The notes under the pieces are model-generated. The model had not been told where the DNA came from and did no database searches. It saw only the letters and a program-made list of their open reading frames with translations. Below, piece by piece: positions 11,601 through 22,261 of a stretch of 64,000 nucleotides of DNA (its first letter is position 1; every line of letters starts with the position of its first letter). Location of the stretch: assembly GCA_905250025.1 (NCBI GenBank), contig CAJNOJ010000326.1, positions 2,081 through 66,080 of the forward strand, read 5' to 3'. The DNA comes from Adineta ricciae. Lineage: Eukaryota; Rotifera; Eurotatoria; Adinetida; Adinetidae. Position numbers and translations under genes: made by a program.

Positions 11601-12164
11601 TGTCGAGAAAATTATTTCGGTCGTCAATGTTATCTTCGAAATCCAATTTGTGATACTTCACCGTGTGTAAACAATGGATTATGTATTCCGTACGATGATT
11701 TCATGGTATCGTCAACGAAACAAAAATATTTTTGTGTCTGTCCAAAAGGTTTCGGTGGAAATCGGTGTGAAGTGATTGGTACACAACTAAATTTTATCTT
11801 TGAGAAAAATATTCGTTTATCTCATTCGATTTTTATTCATTTCTTCAACATTCTTCTATATATGGATTCTACCAAAGTTCCGGAACTCTCACCTGTGAGA
11901 TCCACAGCTTTACAAACGGTATCACAAATAACTAATTCAGTTCGAATCTATTGGTCAAAACCATTTCATCTCACTTTCATCGAAACATTGGATAAGACTT
12001 ATTATTTAACTGTTCTTCAACCGATCTATAATCATTCAATGACAATAATTCGAAGAATTAATTCATCGCATCGTTGTCCATCAATCGGGGAATTAGTGAA
12101 TGAAACATTTGCTCGACTTCACGTTCTTCGTCGAATGAAATTGTATCATTTGATTTGTCAGCAG
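8652..12164 (+). CDS. LDLa/EGF-repeat receptor, copy 1 (3' truncated at N)
   Basis: Starts with a signal peptide (MSQVKYFLGLIFIHLTTAS). The ectodomain has at least five LDL-receptor class A modules with the calcium-box pattern (for example CDGKIDCLDGNADEEHC, CDGIMNCLHGEDEIGC, CNNHRDCQDGDDEQFC). Then come EGF-like modules (CLCPPSYYGDQC, CQCEQGWSGQYC, CICRENYFGRQC, CVCPKGFGGNRC) and a region leading toward a membrane domain. The frame is open for about 1170 codons and is then cut by the N at 12165, before the 7TM part that copy 2 retains. It probably encodes an adhesion-type rhodopsin-like GPCR with LDLa ectodomain, as in snail GRL101-like receptors. The ligand is unknown. Confidence 0.8.
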
Positions 12165-12165
12165 N

Positions 12166-15100
12166 AGACATGGATATTTCATAATTGTACACTACCAAGA
12201 TTCGGACCAATGTGTCAATATGAATTATATAACTACCGCGAGGATCATTCCTCCCTAAGTGAACTGATTTATGATTATTACGATGAACGTGGTGATCTCA
12301 TAATGAATTTGACTTGTTATACACATATCAAATGCAATCGTGGTTATTCACCTGCATGCTTAGATTGGACTGAAATTTGTGATGGAAAAATTGATTGTCT
12401 GGATGGAAACGCTGATGAACAACATTGTTGGCAGCTTGAATTTAATGAATGTCAACCGAATGAATATATGTGTGACATTGGACAGTGTATACCTTATGAA
12501 TTTGTTGGAGATGATCAAAAAGTGTATGATTGTGTTGACAGATCAGACGAGAAAGCATTGGATCACGATGACTTTCCTGTAGACTATCATTTTGAACCGG
12601 CTTTTGGATACGATGATATCAGATGTGATAAAACCTTCTTGTCCAAATCTTGTATGATCTTTCGTGATTATCTCGTCGCTGAATCCATGTTTTCAGTCAA
12701 AGATCCATCCGTCTCAGACGAATGTTGGTCGGCTTTTAAATGTTACCTTGGCTTTCCAAATCCAGAAAATCCTAATGAATTGAATGATATCGATAGTGAA
12801 TGTATGCCTCAAATAATCAAGACCTGTCCGAATACACTCTTTGTCCCAAGTGTTCCAACATTTTTCGGACATATTATATTTTACCCTATCTATGTTCAGA
12901 CAGATCCTTTCATTTTGGATCACTTAGTTTAGTTTTGGATGGATTAATCAATAATATGACATGTTTTAAAATTACTCAATTCGAAGACAAATCGTCGAAT
13001 TATATGTCTGTCTTTTTATTTCGTTATATGATACCCATAGGTGGCATATACAGACAATTAACACAAACCGAACCCATCATTAATTTTCCCTTGAATCGGT
13101 GTAATGATTCGCATGTGTATCAATGTCAGAATTCACCAAAATGCATTTCATTTCATCGTTTAATTGATAGTGTACATAATTGTCCTTACAAAGACGATGA
13201 AAATATATTTCACTATACGAATCCTCAATTATTCGAAAAAATTAAACATAAATATTACGATTGTTATTCTACTAAAAAATCAATTCCTCAAGCAGCAATT
13301 CATAACGAAGAATGTGATTGCGGATTTAGCGAACACGGTTTTTGTGAAGATGAAGAAGAATTCTTAAACTTTACGCGAAGAAACATATTCTTTCAAATGA
13401 TGTGTGATCGTTTTCAAGAACTTCATCCAATAATGATCGATGGCAAAAATATGACAGATGAAACAGAATGTGAACAATGGGAGTGTAATAACATCTATAC
13501 CCGATGCGATGGAATAATAAATTGTTTACATGGAGAAGATGAAATCGGCTGTGATTCATCATCGTTATTTAATTGTTCGTCGAATGAACTAATCTGCGTC
13601 ACTAAAAATACCTCGAAGTTTTCTTGCTTATCCAATAGTAAAATGAACGATGGCATAGTCGATTGTCTCGGCGGGACGGATGAATCAAGTATTTGCTCAT
13701 CCGTGAATGGTGAGGGTGGTTTTTATTGTATGAATAATGACAATTCAATATGTTTGAATGTTTTCCATTTATGTAATAATCATAGAGATTGTCAAGATGG
13801 AGATGACGAACAATTTTGTGTTGGAAATTATGAAATTCACTCGTTTATGTACATTTGTAACTATCACTACTCAGAGCTCGCTTCAAATATCGAAAAATTC
13901 TTGTGTAGCTCGTCAAAATTTCGTGAAAAAACAAAATTTAAACAATTTACAACTGAAGGATTTCATCAGTCAACTGAAAACGAAGTGTTTAAAAGAATCA
14001 ATACAAAAAGTCACACACGAATTACTTTACCAAATGATCGTCGTTGTCACCGTGGTCTTGATGTACGTGTTTGGCTAAACAAATCATCTAATCACTTTAC
14101 AAGTACATGTTTTTGTCCGCCCAGTTACTATGGAGACGAATGTCAATATCAAAATCAACGTGTCAGTTTAGCCATTCGATTTCATGCTTTAACACAATCA
14201 AGACAAATTCAATTTGCGATCTTGGTTATGCTTATTGATGATACAAACGAACGAATGGTTCATTCCTATGAACAATTTACCTATTTATCCATTCGGGATT
14301 GTAAAATTAAATTTAATCTGTATTTGCTCTATTCAACTCGGCCCAAACAATCAAACCGAACATATTCAGTCCATATTGATATTTATCAGAAACTTTCTCT
14401 AGCTTATCGAGGAAGTTTTCTCTCTCCAGTCAAATTCTCATTTTTGCCCGTTCACCGTTTAGCCTTTAGTATTCGAATTCCTTCAGATGACTATGATGAT
14501 CAACAACAACATGTCAGTTGTTCAAAGAAATGTGTACATGGAAAATGTTTGATCTATCTGAATATCAAAGAAACTTTTTGTCAATGTGAACAAGGCTGGT
14601 CTGGTCAATATTGTCATATTCCATCTCATTGTACTTGTTCGACATCGAATTCCTTATGTATTGGTGTATCAAGTCATAATCGATCGATATGTATCTGTCG
14701 AGAAAATTATTTCGGTCATCAATGTTATCTTCGAAATCCAATTTGTGATACTTCACCGTGTGTAAACAATGGTTTATGTATTTCATACGATGATTTCATG
14801 GTATCATCAACGGAACAAAAATATTTTTGTGCATGTTCAAAAGGCTTCAGTGGAAGTCGATGCGAAGTGATTGATACACAACTGAATTTCATCTTTGAGA
14901 AAAATATTCGTTTATCTCATTCGATTTTCATTCATTTCTTCAATATTCTTTTATATACGGATTCTATCAAAGTTCCGAAACTCTCACCTGTAAGATCCAC
15001 AGCTTTACAAGCGGTATCACAAATAACTAATTCGATTCAAATCTATTGGTCAAAACCATTTCACCTCATTTTCATCGAAACATTGGATAAAACTTATTAT

Positions 15101-16498
15101 TTAACTGTTCTTCAACCGATTTATAATCATTCAATAACAATAATTCGAAGAATTAATTCATCACATCGTTGTCCATCAATCGGTGAATTAGTGAATAAAA
15201 CATTTGCTCAACTTCATGTTCTTCGTCGAATGAAATTGTATCATTTGATTTGTCAACAACATTCACCGAATTTACAATGCTTTTCTGATGATCTTCATCT
15301 TTGTTTATGTTATGATTATGTACAGAGACGTTTAGCGAATTGTTTTCAATTCGATCATCATATGAAATTCGATTGTTACAGTCAAAATGATTGTGAAAAC
15401 GGTGGTCAATGTTTTCAAGATTCACCCGATTGTCCCAAGCGATCGATTTGTGTTTGTCGCTCATGTTATTATGGAAATCGATGTCAATTTAGCACAAGTG
15501 AATTCGGTTTATCCCTCGATGCTATTCTCGCCTATCATATTATTCCAAATGCAAATATTTTTCATCAAACGGCGATTGTTAAACTAAGTTTCTCGTTAAC
15601 GATTCTATTTATGATCATCGGATTCGTTAACGGTGTTCTTTCATTGATGACATTTAAGAATAAAATTGTACTTGAAGTCGGATGTGGCATTTATTTATTA
15701 GGTTCATCGATAACAACAATGTTAACAACGCTTTTTTTTGGATTGAAGTATTTCATTTATCTTTCGTCACAAATCTCTCCGCCGATAAATCGGTCATTCT
15801 TACGAGTGGAATGTTATTCATTAGATTTTCTTCTTCGAATTTGTTTGAATATGGATCAATGGTTGAATGCATGTGTGGCAATGGAAAGAGCAATGACTGC
15901 GATTCAAGGTGTGCAATTCGTGAAGAAGAAAAGTAAAGAATTAGCAAAAAAAGTTATCGGTGTTGTTTTAGTGTTCATTATTTTAACATCGATTCACGAT
16001 CCAATTCATCGGGAATTATTCGAAGAAGAAGACAATGATGATGAAAATAAGAAAAGAATCTGGTGTATTGTCAATTATTCTTCAAATTTACAAACTTATA
16101 ACCGATTTGTAAATTCATTCTTGTTTTTTATTCCACTTCTCATTAATTTGATTTCGACAATTATTTTAATCATGAAAAAATCTCGTCAAAAGTCGAATCT
16201 TAAGAAACACCAACCCTATACAACTATGCTATGCGAACAAATCTTTCGTCATAAACATCTATTAACCGCGCCTACTATCTTATTTTTTCTTGCATTACCA
16301 CGTCTGATTCTCTTGTATGTATCTAAGTGTATGGATTCAAGTAAAGATTCCTGGATATTTCTTAGTGGATATTTTGTCTCGTTCATCCCACCAATGATTA
16401 CTTTCCTGATTTTTGTTTTACCTTCAGACTTCTATCGGACAGAATATAAAAAAACCATTGCTAGTCGATCAAACGTCGTTTACCCCTTTTCACAATGA
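12166..16498 (+). pseudogene. LDLa/EGF/7TM receptor, copy 2 (5' truncated, one frameshift)
   Basis: Starts at the equivalent of base 9026 of copy 1, so it lacks the signal peptide. It carries the same LDLa and EGF modules, one more EGF-like module (CENGGQCF...CVCRSCYYGNRC) and a 7TM domain at the C-terminus (about 15500-16440) with an ERA triad at the end of TM3 (CVAMERAMTA) and two-way hydrophobic helices. Near 12870-12890 it lacks 43 nt present in copy 1, which shifts the frame and gives a stop at about 12930; the downstream frame is otherwise open to the TGA at 16496-16498. Either a broken allele or an assembly error. Confidence 0.75.
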
Positions 16499-16538
16499 CG
16501 AATCTTTGTCTTTTGTAAATATGAATTTACTTTGTTCA

Positions 16539-16544
16539 ATAAAC
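16539..16544 (+). terminator. polyadenylation signal of the receptor gene
   Basis: AATAAA lies 41 bases after the stop codon of the 7TM receptor, at the expected place for 3' end formation. Confidence 0.5.
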
Positions 16545-16649
16545 TTGAAGATCTTGGACAGAGCTGATTTTCAAACGTGCAACACCATGAAATAGGATAC
16601 TATAGTGAGAGTAAAAGGAAGGAGACAAGGGGGGGGGAACGAGACAAAN

Positions 16650-16970
16650 GAAAGTTACCATCCCATCATTGTTTGTATCGAATGTGCCAAATATTTCGCT
16701 AAAACAATCGATAAGAGTATATCGACAGAGATAATTATATCAGAGAACATACTCAGTTTTAACTCGATCGACGTTTTTATTTTTGAATACTTTTTTAGCA
16801 AAATTATGAAATTCGTCCTTTGTCAATTTGCCATCGCCATCATCTGAATTTACGAAATGCTGAATAAAAGGCAGCAATGAAATAACTGAAATTGCCCATG
16901 AATTCGCTTACTTCATAACATTCACGGATTTCTAAATATCAAAAAACAAATATACGCAAAATTTTAGAGG
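16650..16970. repeat. 321-bp exact direct repeat, left copy
   Basis: These 321 bases start right after the N at 16649 and appear identical to 18515-18835, which end right before the N at 18836. The two Ns thus bracket a segment with identical ends, as from a circular or overlapping assembly path. Confidence 0.9.
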
Positions 16971-17132
16971 AGAAAAGTATTTGCAATTGTCCTTGTACCT
17001 TCTTCGGTCATATATGAACTGGCTTTAAGTGCATCAAGTTCTAATAGAATTCAAATGCTTGTCACCGAAAGATTAGAGAAAATCAAACAAACCTTGATCA
17101 GTCAATTCTCGTTTACTGTCTTCGTTATTCAT
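16650..17132 (-). CDS. neuronal-calcium-sensor-like EF-hand gene, 5' exons
   Basis: Reading right to left: exon 1 from ATG 17130-17132 to 17093 (MNNEDSKRELTDQ...), intron 17041-17092, exon 16999-17040 (ELDALKASSYMTEEE), intron 16932-16998, a 20-nt exon 16912-16931, intron, EF-hand 1 exon (loop DDGDGKLTKDEF), intron with GTATGT donor, then EF-hand 2 exon (loop DTNNDGMVTFREF), cut by the N at 16649. All junctions are in phase. The N-terminus resembles recoverin/NCS-1 (L.ALK.SSYMTEEEI..CYE.F) but lacks the Gly-2 needed for myristoylation, unless a further upstream exon exists. The missing exons lie at 18043-18835. Confidence 0.8.
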
Positions 17133-18042
17133 AGCTTCGTTGATTTGATAACGAAATAAACCTTCAAGAGAAAAAAAAACAACGATATCTATAGGGGAAA
17201 AACGAACAATCATTCTACTCGAACACATAAGCAAATACAAAATGTTTTCGACAAAACAAAAATCAAAAAGGTGATTACATGCATATACTTCCTCAAATAG
17301 CGTCATTGATAGAAAATTTCGTCGATTAATCGAGTACTACCGATTTTATTTAAGCATGCGATAATGATCGAAATTCAATCGTTATGGATTGGATGCTCAG
17401 CACAGGACATAATGTTTTTCGTTCTTTGCACTGGAAAGTCTTTGCACGTTAACGTATTTTGATTATTCTTTGTATAAGAAACCAATTGATGATTTTGTCT
17501 AATATATCAAACGACAGAGTATTGAACGTGGAATCAAATTCATCTTACATTTTCGATTACAAAAGAATTACTGATGACGAATCCTTTTAAGTGCTTGTGA
17601 GTGTGTAATTCTATCGAGTACTCATTAGTTGAAAAATACTATATCTGAAATCTCATCGGATAGAGCATGCCTTCTAGAAATTCACGGTGAAAATTTCATT
17701 TTGTACTTTAATTGAAACAGTAATGGTTAGTATTTATATCCATAATTTAGACAAGGTACTGAAATATGGCGATGAATCGTATTCATACTTAGCTTGTTGT
17801 CCACAATGGCTGATCTTCGCTTTTTGTTACGTAAAAACTTTACTCTAAAGTGATATATACCCGATGGGCTTTGCTCGAGCCGCTATTTACTCCAGCCCAT
17901 AGGGCAAATATTACGTGAAAGCTATACGAAATCTTGTTTGTTGATGTTATTCTTTTTGTATGTCATAAACGTGAAACACTTTAATGTAAATTTATTAAAA
18001 CACAATAAAACTCTTTAGAACTAAAATTATAAAGATGAAAGT
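17133..18042. other. flank between the two parts of the calcium-sensor gene
   Basis: No coding region seen. On the minus strand this is downstream of the gene end at 18043 and upstream of the start at 17132. It contains an 11-bp stem with one mismatch at 17860-17870/17894-17904 (CCCGATGGGCT with AGCCCATAGGG) around a 23-nt loop. Confidence 0.5.
17860..17904. other. hairpin
   Basis: CCCGATGGGCT and AGCCCATAGGG can pair over 11 positions with one mismatch, in otherwise AT-rich sequence. Function unknown; it could be a small RNA or part of a mobile element. Confidence 0.4.
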
Positions 18043-18835
18043 TTATTCTTCACCAGTAAACCACTTGATAAGTTCTTTGTTCTTTTTACATCTAAAGCAA
18101 AATTTCATTTTAAAACAAAGAAAATCATTGGTATTTGATTCATTTACCCTTCTATAAATTGTTCTTTGCTTATTTTTTGTGTTGGGTCAAGACCACATTT
18201 TTGAAAAGTCTCTATACTAAATCCATTTATATCGACTTGTCTTACCATTTCTGGACCCATTCGGATAGAGAGCTTTAAAAAAGACAGAATAATCTCTTGC
18301 TTCATAGGCATAAAAAATCATTTACTATTTTTCTTATAAAATCCTTAAATTCATCCAACGTAAGAAATCCATCACCTGATGTATCCAACCTACACATCAA
18401 ATTGTCGATTCTTATCCATAACTTCGAAAAAAACTCTTACATGTAAAATGCATGGTTCAACATAACATTCAAGTCGTCATTGCTGATTGCAATGGCTACC
18501 CAAATAAACTCACGGAAAGTTACCATCCCATCATTGTTTGTATCGAATGTGCCAAATATTTCGCTAAAACAATCGATAAGAGTATATCGACAGAGATAAT
18601 TATATCAGAGAACATACTCAGTTTTAACTCGATCGACGTTTTTATTTTTGAATACTTTTTTAGCAAAATTATGAAATTCGTCCTTTGTCAATTTGCCATC
18701 GCCATCATCTGAATTTACGAAATGCTGAATAAAAGGCAGCAATGAAATAACTGAAATTGCCCATGAATTCGCTTACTTCATAACATTCACGGATTTCTAA
18801 ATATCAAAAAACAAATATACGCAAAATTTTAGAGG
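18043..18835 (-). CDS. neuronal-calcium-sensor-like EF-hand gene, 3' exons
   Basis: Exons on the minus strand: 18777-18796, 18618-18724, 18441-18563, 18326-18389, 18148-18299 and 18043-18091. They encode EF-hand 1 (DDGDGKLTKDEF), EF-hand 2 (DTNNDGMVTFREF), EF-hand 3 (DTSGDGFLTLDEF), then a helix and a degenerate fourth hand ending ISKEQFIEGCKKNKELIKWFTGEE and a TAA at 18043-18045. Introns are 50-56 nt except one of only 26 nt (18300-18325), which must be removed to keep the frame. Joined to the 5' exons at 16999-17132 the protein is about the size of recoverin/NCS family members. Such proteins sense calcium in the cytosol, often at membranes. Confidence 0.85.
18515..18835. repeat. 321-bp exact direct repeat, right copy
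   Basis: Matches 16650-16970 base for base by eye, including introns. The unit between repeat starts is 1865 bp and holds exactly one whole calcium-sensor gene in circular order. Confidence 0.9.
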
Positions 18836-18839
18836 NCAT

Positions 18840-19700
18840 GGTGGCTAGGAAATGGTGTAAATTGATATTGACAATGATTGTATGACATATTCTATGTACC
18901 AATGATATTCAATACGTTAAAGCAATGCTCTCAAACTGCTTTAAATCTTGCTCATTAATGTGATTAACTTAATAACTATCAACGTAAAAATGGAACTTGA
19001 ACTTCTTCAAACGAAGTAAAGAAGAAATGATCAAAGTCTGCTATTCATAAGCATTGACAATATTAGGATCAGTAGATTCCAATATTGTTAAATTTTCCAA
19101 ATTTGGTGTTCTCTTCAATAGCACAGAAAAGTAATAAACACACTACTTTCAAAATAACTAATATGTAATGGTTTTAAGTTATTCGCTACATTTCTGTTGT
19201 CGTTCATTATCACATTTCTAGTGTCATCACCGACAAATTCTGCTTGGAAATAATCGAGTTTTGGTGCATTGTTTAACAGAGTAAATAAATAAATTACAAT
19301 GATCAATTGATAGATGCGTCATCGATGAGAATTGAACTCTGTAAATCGGTCTTAGAAATGATTGTAGAGGTATACTTATCATCTGTAACTGTGACATTGA
19401 TAAAAGAGATACAATATCGTCTGACAATCCATAACAATCAATCTTTCGGAAACAAATGAATCGGATAACAGGTATCCTCATTGGAGAAACGCAATGAATA
19501 GAGTTTCTTTTGTAATGTCCAACAAAATTGTTCACATTGAGACTTATTTCAAATGATTTGAAAGTTTAAACTAAAGGGCGGAATACTTCGTGTGAGATTA
19601 TTGAACCACTGATTTAATCGATCAAATGAATAGACAATATGATTGACGTTGATGCAAGAAAAAGTCTATGTCGTAAGTGAATGTACAATGAGTAATATTT
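18840..19700 (-). pseudogene. decayed F-box/LRR-like gene
   Basis: Minus-strand translation in pieces gives leucine-rich segments such as LLNNAPKLDYFQAEF, LLKRTPNLENLTI and SSLLRLKKFKFHFYVDSY, and upstream a segment HIVYSFDRLNQWFNNL that resembles the F-box-proximal part of rotifer F-box/LRR-type proteins. In-frame stops (19041-19043 TAG, 18969-18971 TAA, same frame) and a frame change near 19280 make it non-functional as it stands. The left end abuts the N at 18836. Family assignment is from pattern only. Confidence 0.5.
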
Positions 19701-20284
19701 GACTGGTTCCATTGATGATGATTTATTCTTTCGACAGTGACAGAAATGGACTGAAAATGAATTTCATTCGTACCGATACTCACTCTACCTGCAGTCTCGT
19801 TTGCCTCTTATTCCCTATTCTGAAGGAAGGGTCAAGCCGAAAAAAAGAGGTGAAAAAATTGAAAGTCGTTTGTTTGTATCTCTCCCACAGATCAAAGATC
19901 AAGATATATCGATGCTATAAAAACTTCATAAAACGTCGTTTGGGAGGGATCCACAAACGATTATATAACATTTGATGTATTCTTTCTTTTTATTGATATT
20001 ATCAAAGAATAAATAAATAAATTTTTTCATCTAGTTCTTTGAAAGAAACAATTTGGACGGTGTTTAGAGAAAAGAGAACCATAGACTATCAATGAGGTGA
20101 ATCAGTTCTACACGAAAAATGAAAAATATCGATTTTTATTGATACCGGCAGATAAAAGAAGATCTGCGGAAAGGTAACGATAGTTTCTTTATATCCTACT
20201 CTATTTCGTATAAGAGAATGATTCTCACAATGATACAAGTCATTATGAGAATCACGTCTTTTGAGCATTCGTGAACGACGAAAT
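19701..20284. other. intergenic region
   Basis: No supported gene. A short plus-strand frame at 19712-19975 is basic and without a recognisable domain. The region lies between the 5' end of the decayed F-box-like gene and the 3' end of the PP-loop gene. Confidence 0.4.
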
Positions 20285-22261
20285 TCAAATATTCGGTAAG
20301 TCTAAAATGGTGGCCAACTGTTTACGGGCAGCAATACTGTCACGATCCATTAGTGGTAATATTCGCATCTTAATGCTATGAGGCATATTTGTCGTATCTT
20401 CACTCGCTACACGAGTATACTTAGTAATAATATCCAACCAGTTTTGATCGGACGACACCTCGCTTAAATAGATGTCCATAGCTACACCTTGTAATCCTTT
20501 GCGATGAGCAAGTTCAAAAGCCAATTGTACTTCGAGCACTTGGCCGATACATTCGAATGGTGTATGTTTTTCAAGACCTAGCATTTGACGGTAGTAGAGT
20601 TGATTTTCCGGTAAATTAAGAAGATTTTCTTTCTCAAAGATTCCATCGACAAGGTCAAACGGTAGATAAGCCATATAATTCAGCCAGATATAAGCGCATT
20701 TTGCACAGCGTTTACACCACGGTTTCTTAACATTACATGAATGAGTGAAAGGAATCGAACCAATACTATTTTTCAAAATACTAAATATTAATACATCGTA
20801 TAGCGGTTTCAATATGCTGAAATAGGTGAAACCTAAAATGAGTTCATTGTGAATGTAATCGTTGATCATCTTTTCAGCTTCAAGCGATTTGCCCCATTGG
20901 TGATTGACGTCNTAAGCGCATTTTGCACAGCGTTTACACCACGGTTTCTTAACATTACATGAATGAGTGAAAGGAATCGAACCAATACTATTTTTCAAAA
21001 TACTAAATATTAATACATCGTATAGCGGTTTCAATATGCTGAAATAGGTGAAACCTAAAATGAGCTCATTGTGAATGTAATCGTTGATCATCTTTTCAGC
21101 TTCAAGCGATTTGCCCCATTGGTGATTGACGTCTTCACCAGTGATATCCCATATGAGATTTCCTATATCAGCACTACGCTCGTGTGCTACAATAATATAT
21201 CTAAATCCACGGCTGAGTATCAATGGTAGTGAACCAAAAACCGATGCTGGAGTCTCAGCAGCTAGAACGTGCTCAATTTCATAGTCCGTATAAAAGTTAG
21301 AAACAGGAGTGTCAAGAAAAGTATCTTTAATCCATTGCTTGTGGCGTGTTATTGGTGTGCATGTGTCGATCAGTCTATCAATCAAACAGTGTTGAGCTTC
21401 GAGTGCACCATATATACTATGAGAATAGACCAAAGTTGAAAATGGAATCTTTGCCGATCGCAAAAGCGTCATAGCAATTAAAGAATCCTTGCCTCCACCA
21501 CAAAATGCCAAAACTTCAACATCACCAGGTTCGATCTTTACTGCTGGAGTTAAACTAGTAGGTTCGTTCAATGTATCAAAGAGAGGGCCTTTATAATCAG
21601 GTAAATTGTGCTGATAACGCCACTGAGCCCAAACTTTGTGACCAATTGTTTGCCAGAGTTTTGTAAAAGCAGGCGTGAACCAACGACCATGAGGGCCTGG
21701 ATCGAGTGTTTTAGGACCAAGGCTGAGAATTTTGTTAGCTTCAAATGCCAGTATATGAAAGAATAATTTATCGACGTAATTAGTACCAAAATGTTCACGT
21801 AACCTGTGCAAATCCACGTCAGGCTCGTAGCAGATCGTGGTAGTAAAAGCCAACATATCAATACCATAGTGAAGTTCAATCTGATGAGTTGACCAGTTGA
21901 TATTACCTAGCCACATTCTACGCTCGACTTTTGACACCTTATCAGGTTCGTTGCTAATTTCAAAGGAATGCATGCTTTGGTATTGAACAACTGTTTTCGT
22001 GTGATTCTTTTCGTCGTGTAAATCTAAGTTGGNATCCACGTCAGGCTCGTAGCAGATCGTGGTAGTAAAAGCCAACATATCAATACCATAGTGAAGTTCA
22101 ATCTGATGAGTTGACCAGTTGATATTACCTAGCCACATTCTACGCTCGACTTTTATCACCTTATCAGGTTCGTTGCTAATTTCAAAGGAATGCATACTTT
22201 TGCATTGAACAACTGTTTTTGTGTGATTCTCTTCGTCGTGTAAATTTAAGTTAGCTTTCAT
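20285..22261 (-). CDS. PP-loop ATP-pyrophosphatase-family protein, MurL-like (two artificial internal duplications)
   Basis: ATG at 22259-22261, stop TGA at 20285-20287. The central nucleotide-binding motif FCGGGKDSLIAM is the SGGxDS PP-loop of adenylating N-type ATPases. Further conserved blocks are AHERSADIGNLIWD, VNHQWGKSLEAEKM and a Cys cluster CNVKKPWCKRCAKC. The combination resembles MurL (bacterial UDP-MurNAc-L-Ala-L-Glu epimerase) and its relatives, but I am not certain; a different adenylating role is possible. Two Ns (20912, 22033) each follow or precede a 221-nt repeat of the adjoining coding sequence. Because 221+1 is a multiple of three the frame survives. Removing both gives about 510 residues. 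No introns are needed, which fits a horizontally acquired gene. Confidence 0.7.
   Translation of the reverse strand: MKANLNLHDEENHTKTVVQCKSMHSFEISNEPDKVIKVERRMWLGNINWSTHQIELHYGIDMLAFTTTICYEPDVDXNLDLHDEKNHTKTVVQYQSMHSFEISNEPDKVSKVERRMWLGNINWSTHQIELHYGIDMLAFTTTICYEPDVDLHRLREHFGTNYVDKLFFHILAFEANKILSLGPKTLDPGPHGRWFTPAFTKLWQTIGHKVWAQWRYQHNLPDYKGPLFDTLNEPTSLTPAVKIEPGDVEVLAFCGGGKDSLIAMTLLRSAKIPFSTLVYSHSIYGALEAQHCLIDRLIDTCTPITRHKQWIKDTFLDTPVSNFYTDYEIEHVLAAETPASVFGSLPLILSRGFRYIIVAHERSADIGNLIWDITGEDVNHQWGKSLEAEKMINDYIHNELILGFTYFSILKPLYDVLIFSILKNSIGSIPFTHSCNVKKPWCKRCAKCAXDVNHQWGKSLEAEKMINDYIHNELILGFTYFSILKPLYDVLIFSILKNSIGSIPFTHSCNVKKPWCKRCAKCAYIWLNYMAYLPFDLVDGIFEKENLLNLPENQLYYRQMLGLEKHTPFECIGQVLEVQLAFELAHRKGLQGVAMDIYLSEVSSDQNWLDIITKYTRVASEDTTNMPHSIKMRILPLMDRDSIAARKQLATILDLPNI
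20691..21133. repeat. 221-nt direct repeat around N 20912
   Basis: 20691-20911 and 20913-21133 are the same coding segment of the PP-loop gene with one seen difference (GAGTTC versus GAGCTC). They are separated by a single N. Confidence 0.9.
21812..22254. repeat. 221-nt direct repeat around N 22033
   Basis: 21812-22032 and 22034-22254 duplicate the 5' coding part of the PP-loop gene. The left unit matches the version at 31718-32038 (same codons for HDEKNHTKTVVQYQS), while the right unit carries different alleles (HDEENHTKTVVQCKS). The N therefore marks a switch between haplotypes. Confidence 0.85.
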
